Part shown: positions 41,033 through 50,570 of the stretch, piece by piece | Position numbering within the stretch: position 1 is the first letter of the stretch | Layout: the number at the start of each line of letters is the position of its first letter | Assembly (NCBI GenBank): GCA_015057055.1 | Contig: SVFE01000013.1 | Span: 1-51,198, forward strand | DNA length: 51,198 nucleotides | Direction: 5' to 3' | Origin: Lachnospiraceae bacterium | GTDB taxonomy: Bacteria; Bacillota; Clostridia; Lachnospirales; Lachnospiraceae | Position numbers and translations under genes: made by a program | The notes under the pieces: model-generated | Told to the model about the DNA's origin: nothing | The model's database searches: none | The model's input: only the letters and a program-made list of their open reading frames with translations

Positions 41033-41935
41033 TTATTCGAAAATTTTGCAAATGAATTCTGCGGCCTGTTTCATGGCCCGGGATGCCTGTTTTAGCGGTG
41101 ACATCTGAAATACATGCCACATACCGTTATAGGTATCCAGTTTTGCCGAGACGCCTTTGGATAAAAGCTTCCGATACAGCAGGGATGCGTCATGATAAAG
41201 AATCTCATTGGTTCCCACCTGGATGTAGACCGGCGGGAAATCCGTATAGTCACCAAAGAGGGGCGAAATCAGGGGATTGGTCAAATCCTCTCCGGGGGCA
41301 TAGTTTGCAATCATGGAGCGGACATAGGCTGGGCTCAAAATCGGATCAATCGCTTCTTTGGTTTGATGGGATTTGCCGGACATGGTCATATCCGTCCAAG
41401 GCGAAAACAGAAGGAGTCCTCCCGGGAGAAAACGTCCGTCCTGTTTTAGCGACAAAGACAAAGTCAATGCCAGATTGCCGCCGGCCGAATCTCCGGCAAT
41501 AACAACGTCTTGGGCTCCGTATCCTAAATGCATCAGGTAGTTCCATGCCAAAAGTCCGTCTTCCAATGCGGCAGGATAAGGATGTTCCGGTGCAAGCCGG
41601 TAGTTAAAGGCAAATACATCAAGCCCGGTTTCCTGCGCCAGTTTTAGGGTGATGCTTCTGGCATAAGCCGTACTTCCGGTGGAAAAACCGCCGCCGTGAC
41701 AGTACAATATAACTTTTTTCTTTGTGTGAACCCGGGAAGGGATAAGCCATTCGCCGATGAAACCGTCAAAAGAAACTTCGGAAACGATAACATCCTTCGG
41801 CACTTTGGTAAGCATTGCAAGATTTTCCTGGGCCTGACGCTGATTTTTGATATCCGGGTCTGCAAATAAATCATGCATTTTCTTTAAAAGCGCCATTCTG
41901 CTCTGATTTTTTTTAATATCTTTCTGACTATCCAT
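41033..41935 (-). CDS. Alpha/beta-hydrolase fold esterase (hormone-sensitive-lipase type)
   Basis: 300 residues. The oxyanion motif HGGGFSTGS and nucleophile motif GDSAGGNLAL are present; the acid and base are probably the Asp of QVGTNEILYHDAS and the His of GMWHVFQMS. It should hydrolyse short-chain esters. AGGAGG lies five bases before the ATG and is the last of four copies at 12-base spacing. The gene is divergent from a condensation-type acyltransferase, which may use related ester chemistry. Confidence 0.88.
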   Translation of the reverse strand: MDSQKDIKKNQSRMALLKKMHDLFADPDIKNQRQAQENLAMLTKVPKDVIVSEVSFDGFIGEWLIPSRVHTKKKVILYCHGGGFSTGSTAYARSITLKLAQETGLDVFAFNYRLAPEHPYPAALEDGLLAWNYLMHLGYGAQDVVIAGDSAGGNLALTLSLSLKQDGRFLPGGLLLFSPWTDMTMSGKSHQTKEAIDPILSPAYVRSMIANYAPGEDLTNPLISPLFGDYTDFPPVYIQVGTNEILYHDASLLYRKLLSKGVSAKLDTYNGMWHVFQMSPLKQASRAMKQAAEFICKIFE

Positions 41936-41938
41936 GCA

Positions 41939-41988
41939 ATCCTCCTTGTTTCCCTCCTTGTTTTCCTCCTTGTTTTCCTCCTTGTTTT
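41939..41988 (-). repeat. Four tandem 12-bp repeats, each containing a Shine-Dalgarno core
   Basis: On minus the unit AAACAAGGAGGA recurs with cores at 41984, 41972, 41960 and 41948. Only the one nearest the esterase ATG is well spaced (five bases). Slippage in the array would move or add ribosome sites without touching the coding region. Confidence 0.85.
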
Positions 41989-42006
41989 CAGTGTAGCATA
42001 CTTTTG

Positions 42007-42035
42007 TGGAAAATAGGAAAAAAATAAGTTATAAT
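42007..42035 (+). promoter_or_regulatory. Promoter of the condensation-domain gene
   Basis: TGGAAA (42007-42012), 17 bases, TATAAT (42030-42035), 34 bases before the GTG start. Confidence 0.45.
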
Positions 42036-42069
42036 AGGGTTCAAACAAATTTACGAAACGGAGAACAGG

Positions 42070-43365
42070 GTGAACAAAAAGGGGATTGATAAAAAAGAAG
42101 AAAAGATATGGTATAAGTTGGATTTATCCGCGATTGTTTATCCCACGCTCCAGCGTCAGGATTTCAGTTCGGTGTACCGTTTGTCGGCGCTTCTGGATGA
42201 AGAGGTAAAGCCCCAGCTTTTACAGGAGGCACTGGATGCGGTGCTTCCCCGTTTTCCGAGTTACAAGGTTGCCATCCGGAGAGGATTTTTCTGGCGGTAT
42301 CTGGAGGCCAATAACCGCCCGGGGCCTTTTGTGAAAGAGGATATCAAAAATCCCTGCATGCCCATGCCGTTTAAATCCAATAACCGGTATCTGCTCCGGG
42401 TTTATTATTACAAAAACAAAGTGTCTTTGGAAGTGCATCATTCCCTGGGGGACGGTACCGGCGGAATGTATCTTCTGCACACCATGCTGGCGGAATATTT
42501 TCGCCTTCGGGGTGAGAAGATTTCCACCGGTTATATGGTAAAAGATATTCATGAAAAGCCGTCGGAAGGGGAGACGGAAGATGCCTACATGCGTTATGCC
42601 AACGCACAGGTGCGCCCCCCCAGGGCCAGCGAAAAAATGTATCGCATTAAAGGTACACCGGAGCCTTTTTATACACTAAATATGATTGTGGGAATCATGC
42701 CGGCAAATCAGGTGGCGGCCGTGGCCAAAGGATACAATGCATCGGTTACGGAATATTTGAATGCGGTTCTTCTCTATGCGCTTTTGGAAAAGCAAAAGCA
42801 GGACAATCGCGGGAAACTAAGGCCTGTTTCTTTGGCGATGCCGGTTAACCTTCGGCGGTTTTTTCCGTCGGAAACACTTCGTAATTTTATTACCATGGTG
42901 TATCCTACCATTGACCCGAGACTGGGAGATTACACGTTTGAAGAAATTGTTGTGCAGGTACATCATTATATGCGATACTATATTAACGACAAATTTTTGC
43001 GGGGAGACATTACCACCAATGCCGCGACCCAGAGTAACCCCGTTATCCGACTGGTCCCTTTGTTTATCAAAGACTGGGTGGTGAGGCAGTTTTATAAAAT
43101 GGTGCAGGATAAAAATTCCTCAGCCGGCCTGACCAACATGGGAATTCTAAAGGTGCCGGAGGATTTGCGCCCCCATATAAAGCGTTTTGATATCTGCATG
43201 GGGCAGCCTTTTTCCAGACGGACCAACTGTTCCATTATCACATACGAAAATGAAATGACGGTTACCTTTGCCAGCGCCATTAAGGAGTCGGATGTAGAAC
43301 GTGTCTTTTTCCGGAAACTCATTAAAGACGGCGTGCCGGTAAAAATTGAAACCAATCGGAATTAA
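42070..43365 (+). CDS. Condensation-type (alcohol/polyketide) acyltransferase
   Basis: 431 residues from GTG 42070. The family motif HHxxxDG is present (VHHSLGDGTGG, about residue 124), with PVNLRRFFPSETLRNF and TNMGILKVP typical of stand-alone condensation or acetyltransferase proteins. It should transfer an acyl group from CoA or a carrier to an alcohol or amine; the substrate is unknown. The next gene follows by 18 bases and a divergent esterase lies upstream, a combination that suggests one small pathway. Confidence 0.78.
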   Translation: MNKKGIDKKEEKIWYKLDLSAIVYPTLQRQDFSSVYRLSALLDEEVKPQLLQEALDAVLPRFPSYKVAIRRGFFWRYLEANNRPGPFVKEDIKNPCMPMPFKSNNRYLLRVYYYKNKVSLEVHHSLGDGTGGMYLLHTMLAEYFRLRGEKISTGYMVKDIHEKPSEGETEDAYMRYANAQVRPPRASEKMYRIKGTPEPFYTLNMIVGIMPANQVAAVAKGYNASVTEYLNAVLLYALLEKQKQDNRGKLRPVSLAMPVNLRRFFPSETLRNFITMVYPTIDPRLGDYTFEEIVVQVHHYMRYYINDKFLRGDITTNAATQSNPVIRLVPLFIKDWVVRQFYKMVQDKNSSAGLTNMGILKVPEDLRPHIKRFDICMGQPFSRRTNCSIITYENEMTVTFASAIKESDVERVFFRKLIKDGVPVKIETNRN

Positions 43366-43383
43366 AAACAGAATCGAGGAATT

Positions 43384-44085
43384 ATGTCATATTGTGTAAA
43401 TTGCGGGGTGGAGTTGGAAGCGACCATTAAGAAATGCCCTTTGTGTGAGACGCCGGTAATGAACCCCAATGAAATGGTAAAAGAAAAAGAACATTCCCCT
43501 TTTCCGGAAAAACTCGGGCAGGTGGAAGGTATTAAAAGAAAAGATATCGGAATTCTGCTTTCCAGCGTGTTTGTCTGCGTTGCGGTAAGCTGTAGTCTGT
43601 TGAATTATTTTGTATTTCCCGGCAACCGCTGGTCGCTTCTGGTGGTGGGATTTTGCGGCCTGATGTGGACGATGACGGTGCCTCCGGTGGTGGTACCGAA
43701 ACTCCGGATGCGGATTTCTACTCTGGTAAATTGCCTGATGGTATGCATTTATCTGTTATTAATCGGTTTTTTTGCGGATTCCTTTGAGTGGATTTGGCAT
43801 CTGGGACTGCCCATAACCATGACGGTGTGTATTTTGATTGAAATTTTCCTTACGGTAGGAAAACATAAACGTACTTTTCTGGTGCTGGGTTCCACTTTTT
43901 TTGCGGAAGTTGCAATACTTTGTGTGGTAATTGAATTGCTGGTACAAAGATACCGGGGATTGCCGCTTCACATTCACTGGTCTTCCATTGTGCTGACGGT
44001 GTGTGTGATTTTGGATATTACCCTGTTAACCATGCTCTCGAGAAAACGAATTCGAAATGAGATACAAAGGAGATTCCATTTTTAA
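43384..44085 (+). CDS. Zinc-ribbon six-TM membrane protein (DUF6320-like)
   Basis: 233 residues. An N-terminal zinc ribbon (YCVNCGVELEATIKKCPLCETP) is followed by a charged linker and about six membrane helices (from residue 57 to 220), ending in a basic tail. It matches my memory of DUF6320 proteins, which are often found next to condensation-type acyltransferases. Function unknown; it may present or export the acyl product. Confidence 0.7.
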   Translation: MSYCVNCGVELEATIKKCPLCETPVMNPNEMVKEKEHSPFPEKLGQVEGIKRKDIGILLSSVFVCVAVSCSLLNYFVFPGNRWSLLVVGFCGLMWTMTVPPVVVPKLRMRISTLVNCLMVCIYLLLIGFFADSFEWIWHLGLPITMTVCILIEIFLTVGKHKRTFLVLGSTFFAEVAILCVVIELLVQRYRGLPLHIHWSSIVLTVCVILDITLLTMLSRKRIRNEIQRRFHF

Positions 44086-44123
44086 CGGAGTGGATTAAAA
44101 GGACAGAAAGAAGGTGAGTGCTT

Positions 44124-44927
44124 GTGAACATCCTGCTTTTGGATGATGAAAAAAAAGCGCTGTGTGATATTACGGAAAAGATGAAAGCACTTCGTCCCGA
44201 AGACAATATAACCGGCTATACGGATTCTGAGCAGGCCATTGCCTATGCCCGGGAGAATCCGGTGCAGATTGCTTTTTTGGATATGGAGATGCCTAAGAAA
44301 AGCGGCATCGAAGTGGCAAAAGAACTGAAAGAAATTAATCCCCATACCTATGTGATTTTTGTTACGGCCCATGAGGAGTATGCCCTAGAGGCGTTTAAAG
44401 TGCGTGCCGGCGGCTATATTTTGAAACCCGCCAGCAAAGAAGAATTGCAGGCAGAGCTGGAGCAGATGCAGAAGTACCGGTTTATGCATACCAGCGTAAA
44501 AATCCGGGTGCAGTGTTTCGGCGGATTCGAGGTTTATTCCTACACCAGGGAACGAATTTCCTTCGGACGGAAAAAGTCCAAAGAACTGTTGGCGTATATG
44601 ATTCACAAAAAAGGCGCGGCGGTGAGTAATCACGAGATGATTGCAATTTTGTTTGACGGAAAAGAAGACAATGAGTCCACCCAGTCCTCTTTGCGGAAAA
44701 TTATCAGTGATATGAAAAAGACTCTGAGTGAGCACGGTCTTGAGGATTTAGTCATCCGGAAAAGAAATGAGATGGCGGTAAACCGGGGGATTGTGGACTG
44801 CGATTACTACAGTTATCTGCGCGGCGTGCAGTGGGCAGTAAATGCGTATCAGTATGATTATTTGCCGGAATATGAGTGGGCGGAGGAAACGAACTGGTAC
44901 TTATCCGGCATGAAAGATAAAAAATAA
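44124..44927 (+). CDS. Response regulator with SARP-type winged-helix output domain
   Basis: 267 residues from GTG 44124, seven bases after AAGGTGAG; a GTG six bases earlier is too close to the ribosome site. The receiver is canonical (LLLDDE, Asp53 in AFLDMEMP, FVTAHEEYA, YILKPAS). The C-terminal part (about 125-267) is a winged helix of the SARP/BTAD-related kind (RVQCFGGFEVYSY, RKKSKELLAYMIHKKGAAVSNHEMI, QSSLRKIISDMKKTL). No histidine kinase is adjacent. Two TTGTCRCAC repeats downstream could be its sites. Confidence 0.85.
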   Translation: MNILLLDDEKKALCDITEKMKALRPEDNITGYTDSEQAIAYARENPVQIAFLDMEMPKKSGIEVAKELKEINPHTYVIFVTAHEEYALEAFKVRAGGYILKPASKEELQAELEQMQKYRFMHTSVKIRVQCFGGFEVYSYTRERISFGRKKSKELLAYMIHKKGAAVSNHEMIAILFDGKEDNESTQSSLRKIISDMKKTLSEHGLEDLVIRKRNEMAVNRGIVDCDYYSYLRGVQWAVNAYQYDYLPEYEWAEETNWYLSGMKDKK

Positions 44928-44953
44928 ATAAATTTTTATAAACTCCCATTCAT

Positions 44954-45088
44954 TTGTCACACTTTTGTCGCACTAAGATGATATGATGAGACCACATCAG
45001 AAAGACATACATATGTGTAGAAGATGAATAGGGGATTTAAATAAAGTGTGAAAAGGGAAGAGCTGTCGTTAACGCGACAGCTCTTTTT
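44954..45088 (+). ncRNA. Possible small RNA or attenuated leader between the regulator and NYN genes
   Basis: TTGTCA (44954-44959), 17 bases, GATGAT (44977-44982) is a fair promoter, overlapped by two direct repeats TTGTCACAC and TTGTCGCAC. About 100 bases without an ORF follow, ending in a perfect terminator (45059-45088). The terminator may simply end the regulator transcript, in which case there is no separate RNA. Confidence 0.3.
45059..45088 (+). terminator. Terminator downstream of the SARP-type regulator
   Basis: Perfect 10-bp stem AGAGCTGTCG (45059-45068) with CGACAGCTCT (45075-45084), six-base loop, then TTTT. Confidence 0.88.
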
Positions 45089-45180
45089 CGTCGGAATCCG
45101 CATTGACGATAATTCCCTGCTTTGTTACAATCAAATAGCATGGAATCGGAATTATTTTTTAGTGGGAGAGTGAAGAAAAT

Positions 45181-46137
45181 ATGGCTTCGGAAATGAAATT
45201 TGCAGTACTGATTGACGGAGATAATATTGCGCCGAAATATTTGAAATCCATTCTGGAAGAAGTGGCGGATAACGGAGTTGCAACATATAAAAGAATATAC
45301 AGCGACTGGACCGATCGCATCCGTTCCGGATGGAAAAAACCGATCTTGGAGCATTCGGTTTTGCCGGTGCAGCAATACAGTTATACCAGCGGAAAAAATG
45401 CAACGGACTCGGCGATGATTATTGATGCCATGGATATTTTATATACGGGTAACGTGGATGGCTTTTGCCTGGTTACCAGCGACAGTGATTTTACCAGACT
45501 TGCGGCAAGACTCAGAGAGGCCGGAAAATATGTAATCGGAATCGGGGAAGCCAAGACGCCCCAGGCTTTTCGAAGTGCCTGCAATACGTTTAAACTTCTG
45601 GAAATCATTTCCGGCGATGAAGACAATGAAACTTCCAAGGTCGGAAACGAAGCCAGAGAAGCAGCACTGGAGATTACGCCGCTGAAGGAAATCAAAAAAT
45701 CGATTTACAAAATTATCGATGAAAATTCCAATAAAGGGAAAGATACCTATATCGGAGAAATCGGTAGTAAACTTACCAATAAATACCCTGATTTCGACGT
45801 GCGAAATTACGGTTGTACCAAGCTCAGCACTTTGCTGGAAGATAAGATGAGCAGTTTTAATCTGCTCCGCAAAAATACCAGCACCATGGTAACCATCAAG
45901 AAAGAAGACATGACCAAGGCGGAAGTGGAAGAGCAGATTATCCGGATTTTGAAAAGCCACGGCGGCAAATGCAACAACATGGCCACCTTAAACGAAGGTC
46001 TCAAAAACTGGAACAAGAATTTCTCTGCGAAGAAATTCGGCTACAGCAAATTTGCAACCTTTATCCAGACATTTTCGGATATTGTGGAAGTGAATATGAA
46101 TGAAGTGACTTTAATAAAAAAGGATGTGGAGAAATAA
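45181..46137 (+). CDS. NYN-domain (PIN-like) ribonuclease with two OST-HTH domains
   Basis: 318 residues. The N-terminal NYN domain (about 1-150) has LIDGDN, SGKNATDSAMIIDAMDIL and LVTSDSDFTRLA, giving the acidic cluster of PIN-like nucleases. Two C-terminal OST-HTH/LOTUS-type winged helices follow (about 165-235 and 245-318), commonly linked to RNA or G-quadruplex binding. It probably cuts or handles RNA. The ddl ribosome site lies inside its last codons. Confidence 0.85.
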   Translation: MASEMKFAVLIDGDNIAPKYLKSILEEVADNGVATYKRIYSDWTDRIRSGWKKPILEHSVLPVQQYSYTSGKNATDSAMIIDAMDILYTGNVDGFCLVTSDSDFTRLAARLREAGKYVIGIGEAKTPQAFRSACNTFKLLEIISGDEDNETSKVGNEAREAALEITPLKEIKKSIYKIIDENSNKGKDTYIGEIGSKLTNKYPDFDVRNYGCTKLSTLLEDKMSSFNLLRKNTSTMVTIKKEDMTKAEVEEQIIRILKSHGGKCNNMATLNEGLKNWNKNFSAKKFGYSKFATFIQTFSDIVEVNMNEVTLIKKDVEK

Positions 46138-46138
46138 T

Positions 46139-47161
46139 ATGAAAATCGTAGTTTTGGCAGGCGGCACCAGTACGGAGAGATTTGTATCGTTGATTTCGGG
46201 AATGCAAATCTATAAGGCGTTGAAATCCAAAGGACATGAAACGGTTTTGTTGGATGTGTACCTTGGATACGATGGCCCGGATGCAGATCATATTTTTGCG
46301 GTGGAAAAAGATTGGTCGGAAGGAATCGAAGCAGTCAGTACGGAAAATCCGGATTTGGAAAAAATAAAGGCGCTCCGGAAGGACGGAGGAAAATGTTTTT
46401 TTGGCCCCAACGTAATCGAGATTTGCAAGCAGGCAGATGTTGTATTTATGGCGCTTCACGGAGCCTGCGGCGAGGACGGAAGAATTCAGGCAGCTTTGGA
46501 GTTGTACGGAATTCCCTTTACCGGAACGGATTATTTGAGCAGTGCCATTGCCATGGATAAAGCGCTTACCAAGGAACTTCTCACGGCAAAAGGAATTCCC
46601 ATGGCAAAGGGATTTTCCATGGAGGTCGACGGTGAAATAAAAGAAATCGGATATCCTGCGGTGGTGAAAGTAAATACCGGCGGTTCTTCCGTAGGTGTCT
46701 ACATGGTATCTGATGAAAAGGAATTGAAGGAGGCGCTGAAAAAGGCGTCTGCATTTGATCACCGGGTAGTGGTGGAAGAATTTATTGATGGCAGGGAATT
46801 TACCTGCGGTGTCATTGACGGAAAGGCTTTACCGGTGGTGGAGATTGCGCCGTCGGAAGGTTTTTACGATTATACCAATAAGTACCAGCCGGGAAAAACG
46901 AAGGATACCTGCCCGGCGGATTTACCTGCGGATAAGACTGCAGAAATTCAGGCAGTTGCAGAGAAAGTATTTACGGCGCTTCGTCTTCGCGCTTATGCAA
47001 GAATTGACTTTATGATGAACCGGCAGGGAGATATTTTCTGTCTGGAGGCCAATACGCTTCCCGGTATGACGCCGGTATCCCTTCTTCCCATGGAGGCGGC
47101 AGCAGTCGGAATGGATTTCCCGGCCCTCTGTGAGAAGTTAATCGAAGTGTCATTAAAATAG
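46139..47161 (+). CDS. ddl: D-alanine--D-alanine ligase
   Basis: 340 residues from ATG 46139, just after the NYN stop; GGAG inside the preceding gene is the ribosome site. ATP-grasp features: VLAGGTSTERFVSLISG, ALHGACGEDGRIQAALE, KVNTGGSSVGVYMV, VVEEFIDGREFTCGV, IDFMMNRQGDIFCLEANTLPGMT. It makes the D-Ala-D-Ala dipeptide used by MurF, whose gene follows at once. Confidence 0.94.
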   Translation: MKIVVLAGGTSTERFVSLISGMQIYKALKSKGHETVLLDVYLGYDGPDADHIFAVEKDWSEGIEAVSTENPDLEKIKALRKDGGKCFFGPNVIEICKQADVVFMALHGACGEDGRIQAALELYGIPFTGTDYLSSAIAMDKALTKELLTAKGIPMAKGFSMEVDGEIKEIGYPAVVKVNTGGSSVGVYMVSDEKELKEALKKASAFDHRVVVEEFIDGREFTCGVIDGKALPVVEIAPSEGFYDYTNKYQPGKTKDTCPADLPADKTAEIQAVAEKVFTALRLRAYARIDFMMNRQGDIFCLEANTLPGMTPVSLLPMEAAAVGMDFPALCEKLIEVSLK

Positions 47162-47205
47162 TACCGGAGCAGTCCGGAAATTAATCCGAAAGGCGAAGAG
47201 AGCGC

Positions 47206-48585
47206 ATGAAAAATATGACTTTGGAAACGCTGGCAACGGTGTGCGGCGGTACGTTGTATTACGGTGAGGAGAAAGCGAAAAGAGAAGTCGAAGGTGTGGT
47301 TTTGGATTCCCGCCTTGTGGAGAAGGATTACCTGTTTTTGGCCACCAAGGGAGAACGGGTGGACGGTCATAGGTTTATTCCGGATGTATTTGAAAAAGGT
47401 GCGTTGGCGGTAGTTTGCGAAGTACTTCCGGAGGAACCGCTGGGGCCTTGCATTTTGGTCCGGGACAGTTTTCGGGCGCTTACGGATATGGCCGCATTTT
47501 ACCGCAGTAATCTGAATGTTAAAATTGTAGGTATTACCGGAAGTGTTGGGAAGACCAGTACGAAGGAATTCATTGCCGGCGTATTGTCGCAGCGTTTTTC
47601 CGTGCTTAAGACCAGCGGAAATTTCAATAATGAAGTGGGTGTTCCGTTGACGTTGCTTCGCATACGGGAAGAACATGAGATTGCCGTTGTGGAAATGGGA
47701 ATCAATCATTTCGGAGAGATGCAGCGGTTGAGCCGTCTGGTAAAACCGGACGTGGCGGTCATGACTAATATCGGGATGTGTCATTTGGAAAATCTGGAAG
47801 ACCGGGACGGAGTTCTCCGGGCAAAATCCGAGATTTTTGAACATATGAATCCGGAAGGAATTGTGGTGGTAAACGGTGATGATGATAAGCTTTGCAGTAT
47901 CGCCAAGGTCCACGGGAAAAAGCCGATTCGATTTGGTTTGAAGGAAACGGATGGATTGGATTATTTCACGGATGATATAGAAAACAAAGGGCTTTTGGGA
48001 AGCCGGTTTGTGATTTGTGATAAAGCGGGAAATCGCAAGGAGGCGGAAGTGCCTCTTCCCGGTGTGCATATGATTTATAATGCACTGGCAGCGACGGCGG
48101 TAGGGAAACATTTCGGTATGCAGGAAGACGAAATTGTAAAAGGTTTGAAAGAGTGCCGCGCCGTGAGCGGACGAAGCAACATCATTGTGTTGCCGGGGGC
48201 TACGGTGATTGACGATTGCTACAATGCCAATCCCACCTCCATGAAGGCGGCCATTGATTTGCTGACCACGGCAATGACTGCCAAGGTGGCAATCTTAGGT
48301 GATATGTTTGAACTGGGAGAGGAAGAAAACAGCCTTCACAGGGAAATCGGTGTCTATGCGGCGGAGAAAAAAATCGATCTTCTTCTTTGCGTGGGAGCGT
48401 TGTCCCGCAATATGTACGAGGGGGCAAAGGAAGCTTCGGAAGGAGTTTACTATTTTGCCACCAGGGATGAATGTATGGAGGCGCTGGAAGAACTGGTACC
48501 CGGCGGAAGTTCAATCTTGGTAAAAGCTTCCCACGGAATGGCGTTTGATGCAATTGTAAAAAAATTGGAGGACATCTTTGGATAA
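47206..48585 (+). CDS. murF: UDP-MurNAc-tripeptide--D-alanyl-D-alanine ligase
   Basis: 459 residues. Mur ligase marks: VVLDSRLVEKDYLFLATKGERVDGHRFI, the ATP loop GITGSVGKTSTKEF, EMGINHFGEMQRLS, GRSNIIVLPGATVIDDCYNANPTSMKAA and LGDMFELGEEE. It adds D-Ala-D-Ala to the peptidoglycan precursor and sits 44 bases after ddl, a functional pair. Its stop overlaps the hflX start by eight bases. Confidence 0.96.
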   Translation: MKNMTLETLATVCGGTLYYGEEKAKREVEGVVLDSRLVEKDYLFLATKGERVDGHRFIPDVFEKGALAVVCEVLPEEPLGPCILVRDSFRALTDMAAFYRSNLNVKIVGITGSVGKTSTKEFIAGVLSQRFSVLKTSGNFNNEVGVPLTLLRIREEHEIAVVEMGINHFGEMQRLSRLVKPDVAVMTNIGMCHLENLEDRDGVLRAKSEIFEHMNPEGIVVVNGDDDKLCSIAKVHGKKPIRFGLKETDGLDYFTDDIENKGLLGSRFVICDKAGNRKEAEVPLPGVHMIYNALAATAVGKHFGMQEDEIVKGLKECRAVSGRSNIIVLPGATVIDDCYNANPTSMKAAIDLLTTAMTAKVAILGDMFELGEEENSLHREIGVYAAEKKIDLLLCVGALSRNMYEGAKEASEGVYYFATRDECMEALEELVPGGSSILVKASHGMAFDAIVKKLEDIFG

Positions 48586-49849
48586 TCGTGTACTATTGGT
48601 AGGAGTGCATTTGCAGGAATGCACGGAAGATGATTTTACGCTGTCTATGGCGGAGCTGTGGGATTTGGCAGAGGCCTGCAACATGGAGATTGCCGGCAAG
48701 GTGGAGCAAAAGCTTCAGCGTCCTCATACAGCGTACTACATCGGCCCCGGAAAAGTGGCTGAGGTGCTGGCGGCCAAGGAAGAGGCCGGCGCGGAGACGG
48801 TGGTATTTGATAATACCTTATCGCCGATGCAGATTCGGAATTTGCAAAAGGAATTGGACTGCGTCGTTATGGACAGAACGGCGCTTATTTTAGAGATTTT
48901 TGAAAAACGGGCAAAAAGCCGGGAGGCCAAGCTTCAGGTAGAAGTGGTGAAACTCCAATACATGTTGCCCCGGCTGGTGGGAATGCATGAAGCATTGTCC
49001 AGACAGGGCGGCGGCGGATTTGCCAATAAGGGCTCCGGAGAGAAAAAACTGGAGCTGGACAGAAGAAAGCTGGAGCAACGTCTGACGGAGCTTCGCAAGG
49101 AATTGAATCACATTAAGAATGAGCGAGTGACCCAGCGGAAGAAGAGAAACGATACCGGGGCAATCCGGGTCGCGCTGGTGGGTTATACCAATGCGGGAAA
49201 ATCTACAATGATGAACTGCATGCTGGAGAAGTTTACGCAAGATACCCGGTTTTCGGAAGAGAAAAAAGTATTTGAAGAGGATATGTTGTTTGCGACCTTA
49301 GATACCACCGTGCGGAAGATTGCGCCGCCCGGGCATATTCCTTTTCTCCTGTCGGATACGGTAGGGTTTATTTCCAAACTGCCCCACAATCTGATTGAGG
49401 CCTTTCACTCTACTTTGGAGGAAGCGGTGGAATCGGATTTGCTTTTGCAAGTGGTGGACTTTTCGGATTTTCACAGGGATGACCAGATTAATGTGACCAA
49501 CGAGACGCTGAAAGAACTGGGGGCAGACGAAGTGCCTGTCATATACGTATACAATAAAGCGGATCTTTGTATGGAGGAAAGTCTGCTTCCCATTGTGCGG
49601 GGGAACCGTATCTATCTGTCGGCGAAAAAGGGCATCGGAATCGAACGACTTTTGGAAATGATGGAAGATGCATTAAAAGACCGCTTCCGGGAAGGGGAAT
49701 TTTTGTTCCCGTATTCCATGGGGGCTGCGGTCTCTTATCTCAATGAAACTGCCGTGGTGTATTCATCGGAATATATCGAAGACGGCGTGAAAATACATGC
49801 GAAATTAAAAGCGGAAGATTACGGACGGTTCCGGAAATATTTGTCCTGA
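48578..49849 (+). CDS. hflX: Ribosome-associated GTPase HflX
   Basis: 423 residues from TTG 48578, placed by GGAGG six bases upstream and overlapping murF. An N-terminal HflX domain (YYIGPGKVAEVLA, VVMDRTALILEIFEKRAKSREAKLQVE) and Gly-rich hinge (SRQGGGGFANKGSGE) precede the G domain (GYTNAGKST, SDTVGFISKLPH, NKAD, SAKKGIG). It splits stalled ribosomes. Its 3' end overlaps the convergent plsC gene by 31 bases. Confidence 0.94.
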   Translation: MDNRVLLVGVHLQECTEDDFTLSMAELWDLAEACNMEIAGKVEQKLQRPHTAYYIGPGKVAEVLAAKEEAGAETVVFDNTLSPMQIRNLQKELDCVVMDRTALILEIFEKRAKSREAKLQVEVVKLQYMLPRLVGMHEALSRQGGGGFANKGSGEKKLELDRRKLEQRLTELRKELNHIKNERVTQRKKRNDTGAIRVALVGYTNAGKSTMMNCMLEKFTQDTRFSEEKKVFEEDMLFATLDTTVRKIAPPGHIPFLLSDTVGFISKLPHNLIEAFHSTLEEAVESDLLLQVVDFSDFHRDDQINVTNETLKELGADEVPVIYVYNKADLCMEESLLPIVRGNRIYLSAKKGIGIERLLEMMEDALKDRFREGEFLFPYSMGAAVSYLNETAVVYSSEYIEDGVKIHAKLKAEDYGRFRKYLS

Positions 49850-50568
49850 TTCTTCAAATAGGTTTCCAGCATGAGTTTCTCTACATGCTCTGCGAGGCCT
49901 CGCTTTTCTTCGCGGCTCATATCGCCTACCGAAATGGGAGGAAGGTATTCTACGGTAACCTCCTGTTTGTGAATGGCAGGAAAATGATCTTCAAAAACGG
50001 CTGAAGTATTGTTCAAAACTACAGGGACAATCTTGCAGCCGGTTTTTTCTGCAATTTTAAAACTTCCTTTGTGGAACGGCAAAAGCGGTGCATCGGTTTT
50101 GTTCCGGGTTCCCTCCGGACAAATGGCAATCGAGATGCCCCGGTTTATTTTGTCGGCGCAGTTGTTGATGGACTGCATTCCCTTTCGCAGATCGGAGCGG
50201 TCCATGAATTCGCAGTGCAGATTTTTCATCCACCAGGTCAGGGTGAGAAATTTCAGCATTTCCTTTTTGGCCACGTAGCCGGTAGGGCGGGGTACGCGGG
50301 CATAGGTAATGATAATGTCAAAGAAACTCCGGTGATTTAAGATATAGAGTACCGGTTCCTCCTTTGGTACATTTTCTTCGCCGATGACGGTGAGCTTCGT
50401 GCCGGAAATAAAGAGGATGACGCGAAAGCCCCAGCTGACAATGGCCAGGGAACTTTTGTCTTTGGCCTCTTTGCTAAAGACGCCTACCAAAAGTTCTGCC
50501 AAAAGCAAAACCACGGAGACGATTAAAAACAAAACCAAAAAGATAACTGCGATAATAAAACGAATCAT
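49819..50568 (-). CDS. plsC: 1-acyl-sn-glycerol-3-phosphate acyltransferase (PlsC family)
   Basis: 249 residues. An N-terminal membrane helix (about 3-28), the NHxxxxD motif (NHRSFFDII), CPEGTRNKTD and KIVPVVLNNT are diagnostic. It acylates lysophosphatidic acid in phospholipid synthesis. It starts two bases after the stop of the restriction-type gene upstream, an unusual pairing, and its ribosome site lies in that gene's last codons. Confidence 0.9.
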   Translation of the reverse strand: MIRFIIAVIFLVLFLIVSVVLLLAELLVGVFSKEAKDKSSLAIVSWGFRVILFISGTKLTVIGEENVPKEEPVLYILNHRSFFDIIITYARVPRPTGYVAKKEMLKFLTLTWWMKNLHCEFMDRSDLRKGMQSINNCADKINRGISIAICPEGTRNKTDAPLLPFHKGSFKIAEKTGCKIVPVVLNNTSAVFEDHFPAIHKQEVTVEYLPPISVGDMSREEKRGLAEHVEKLMLETYLKNQDKYFRNRP

Positions 50569-50570
50569 TT

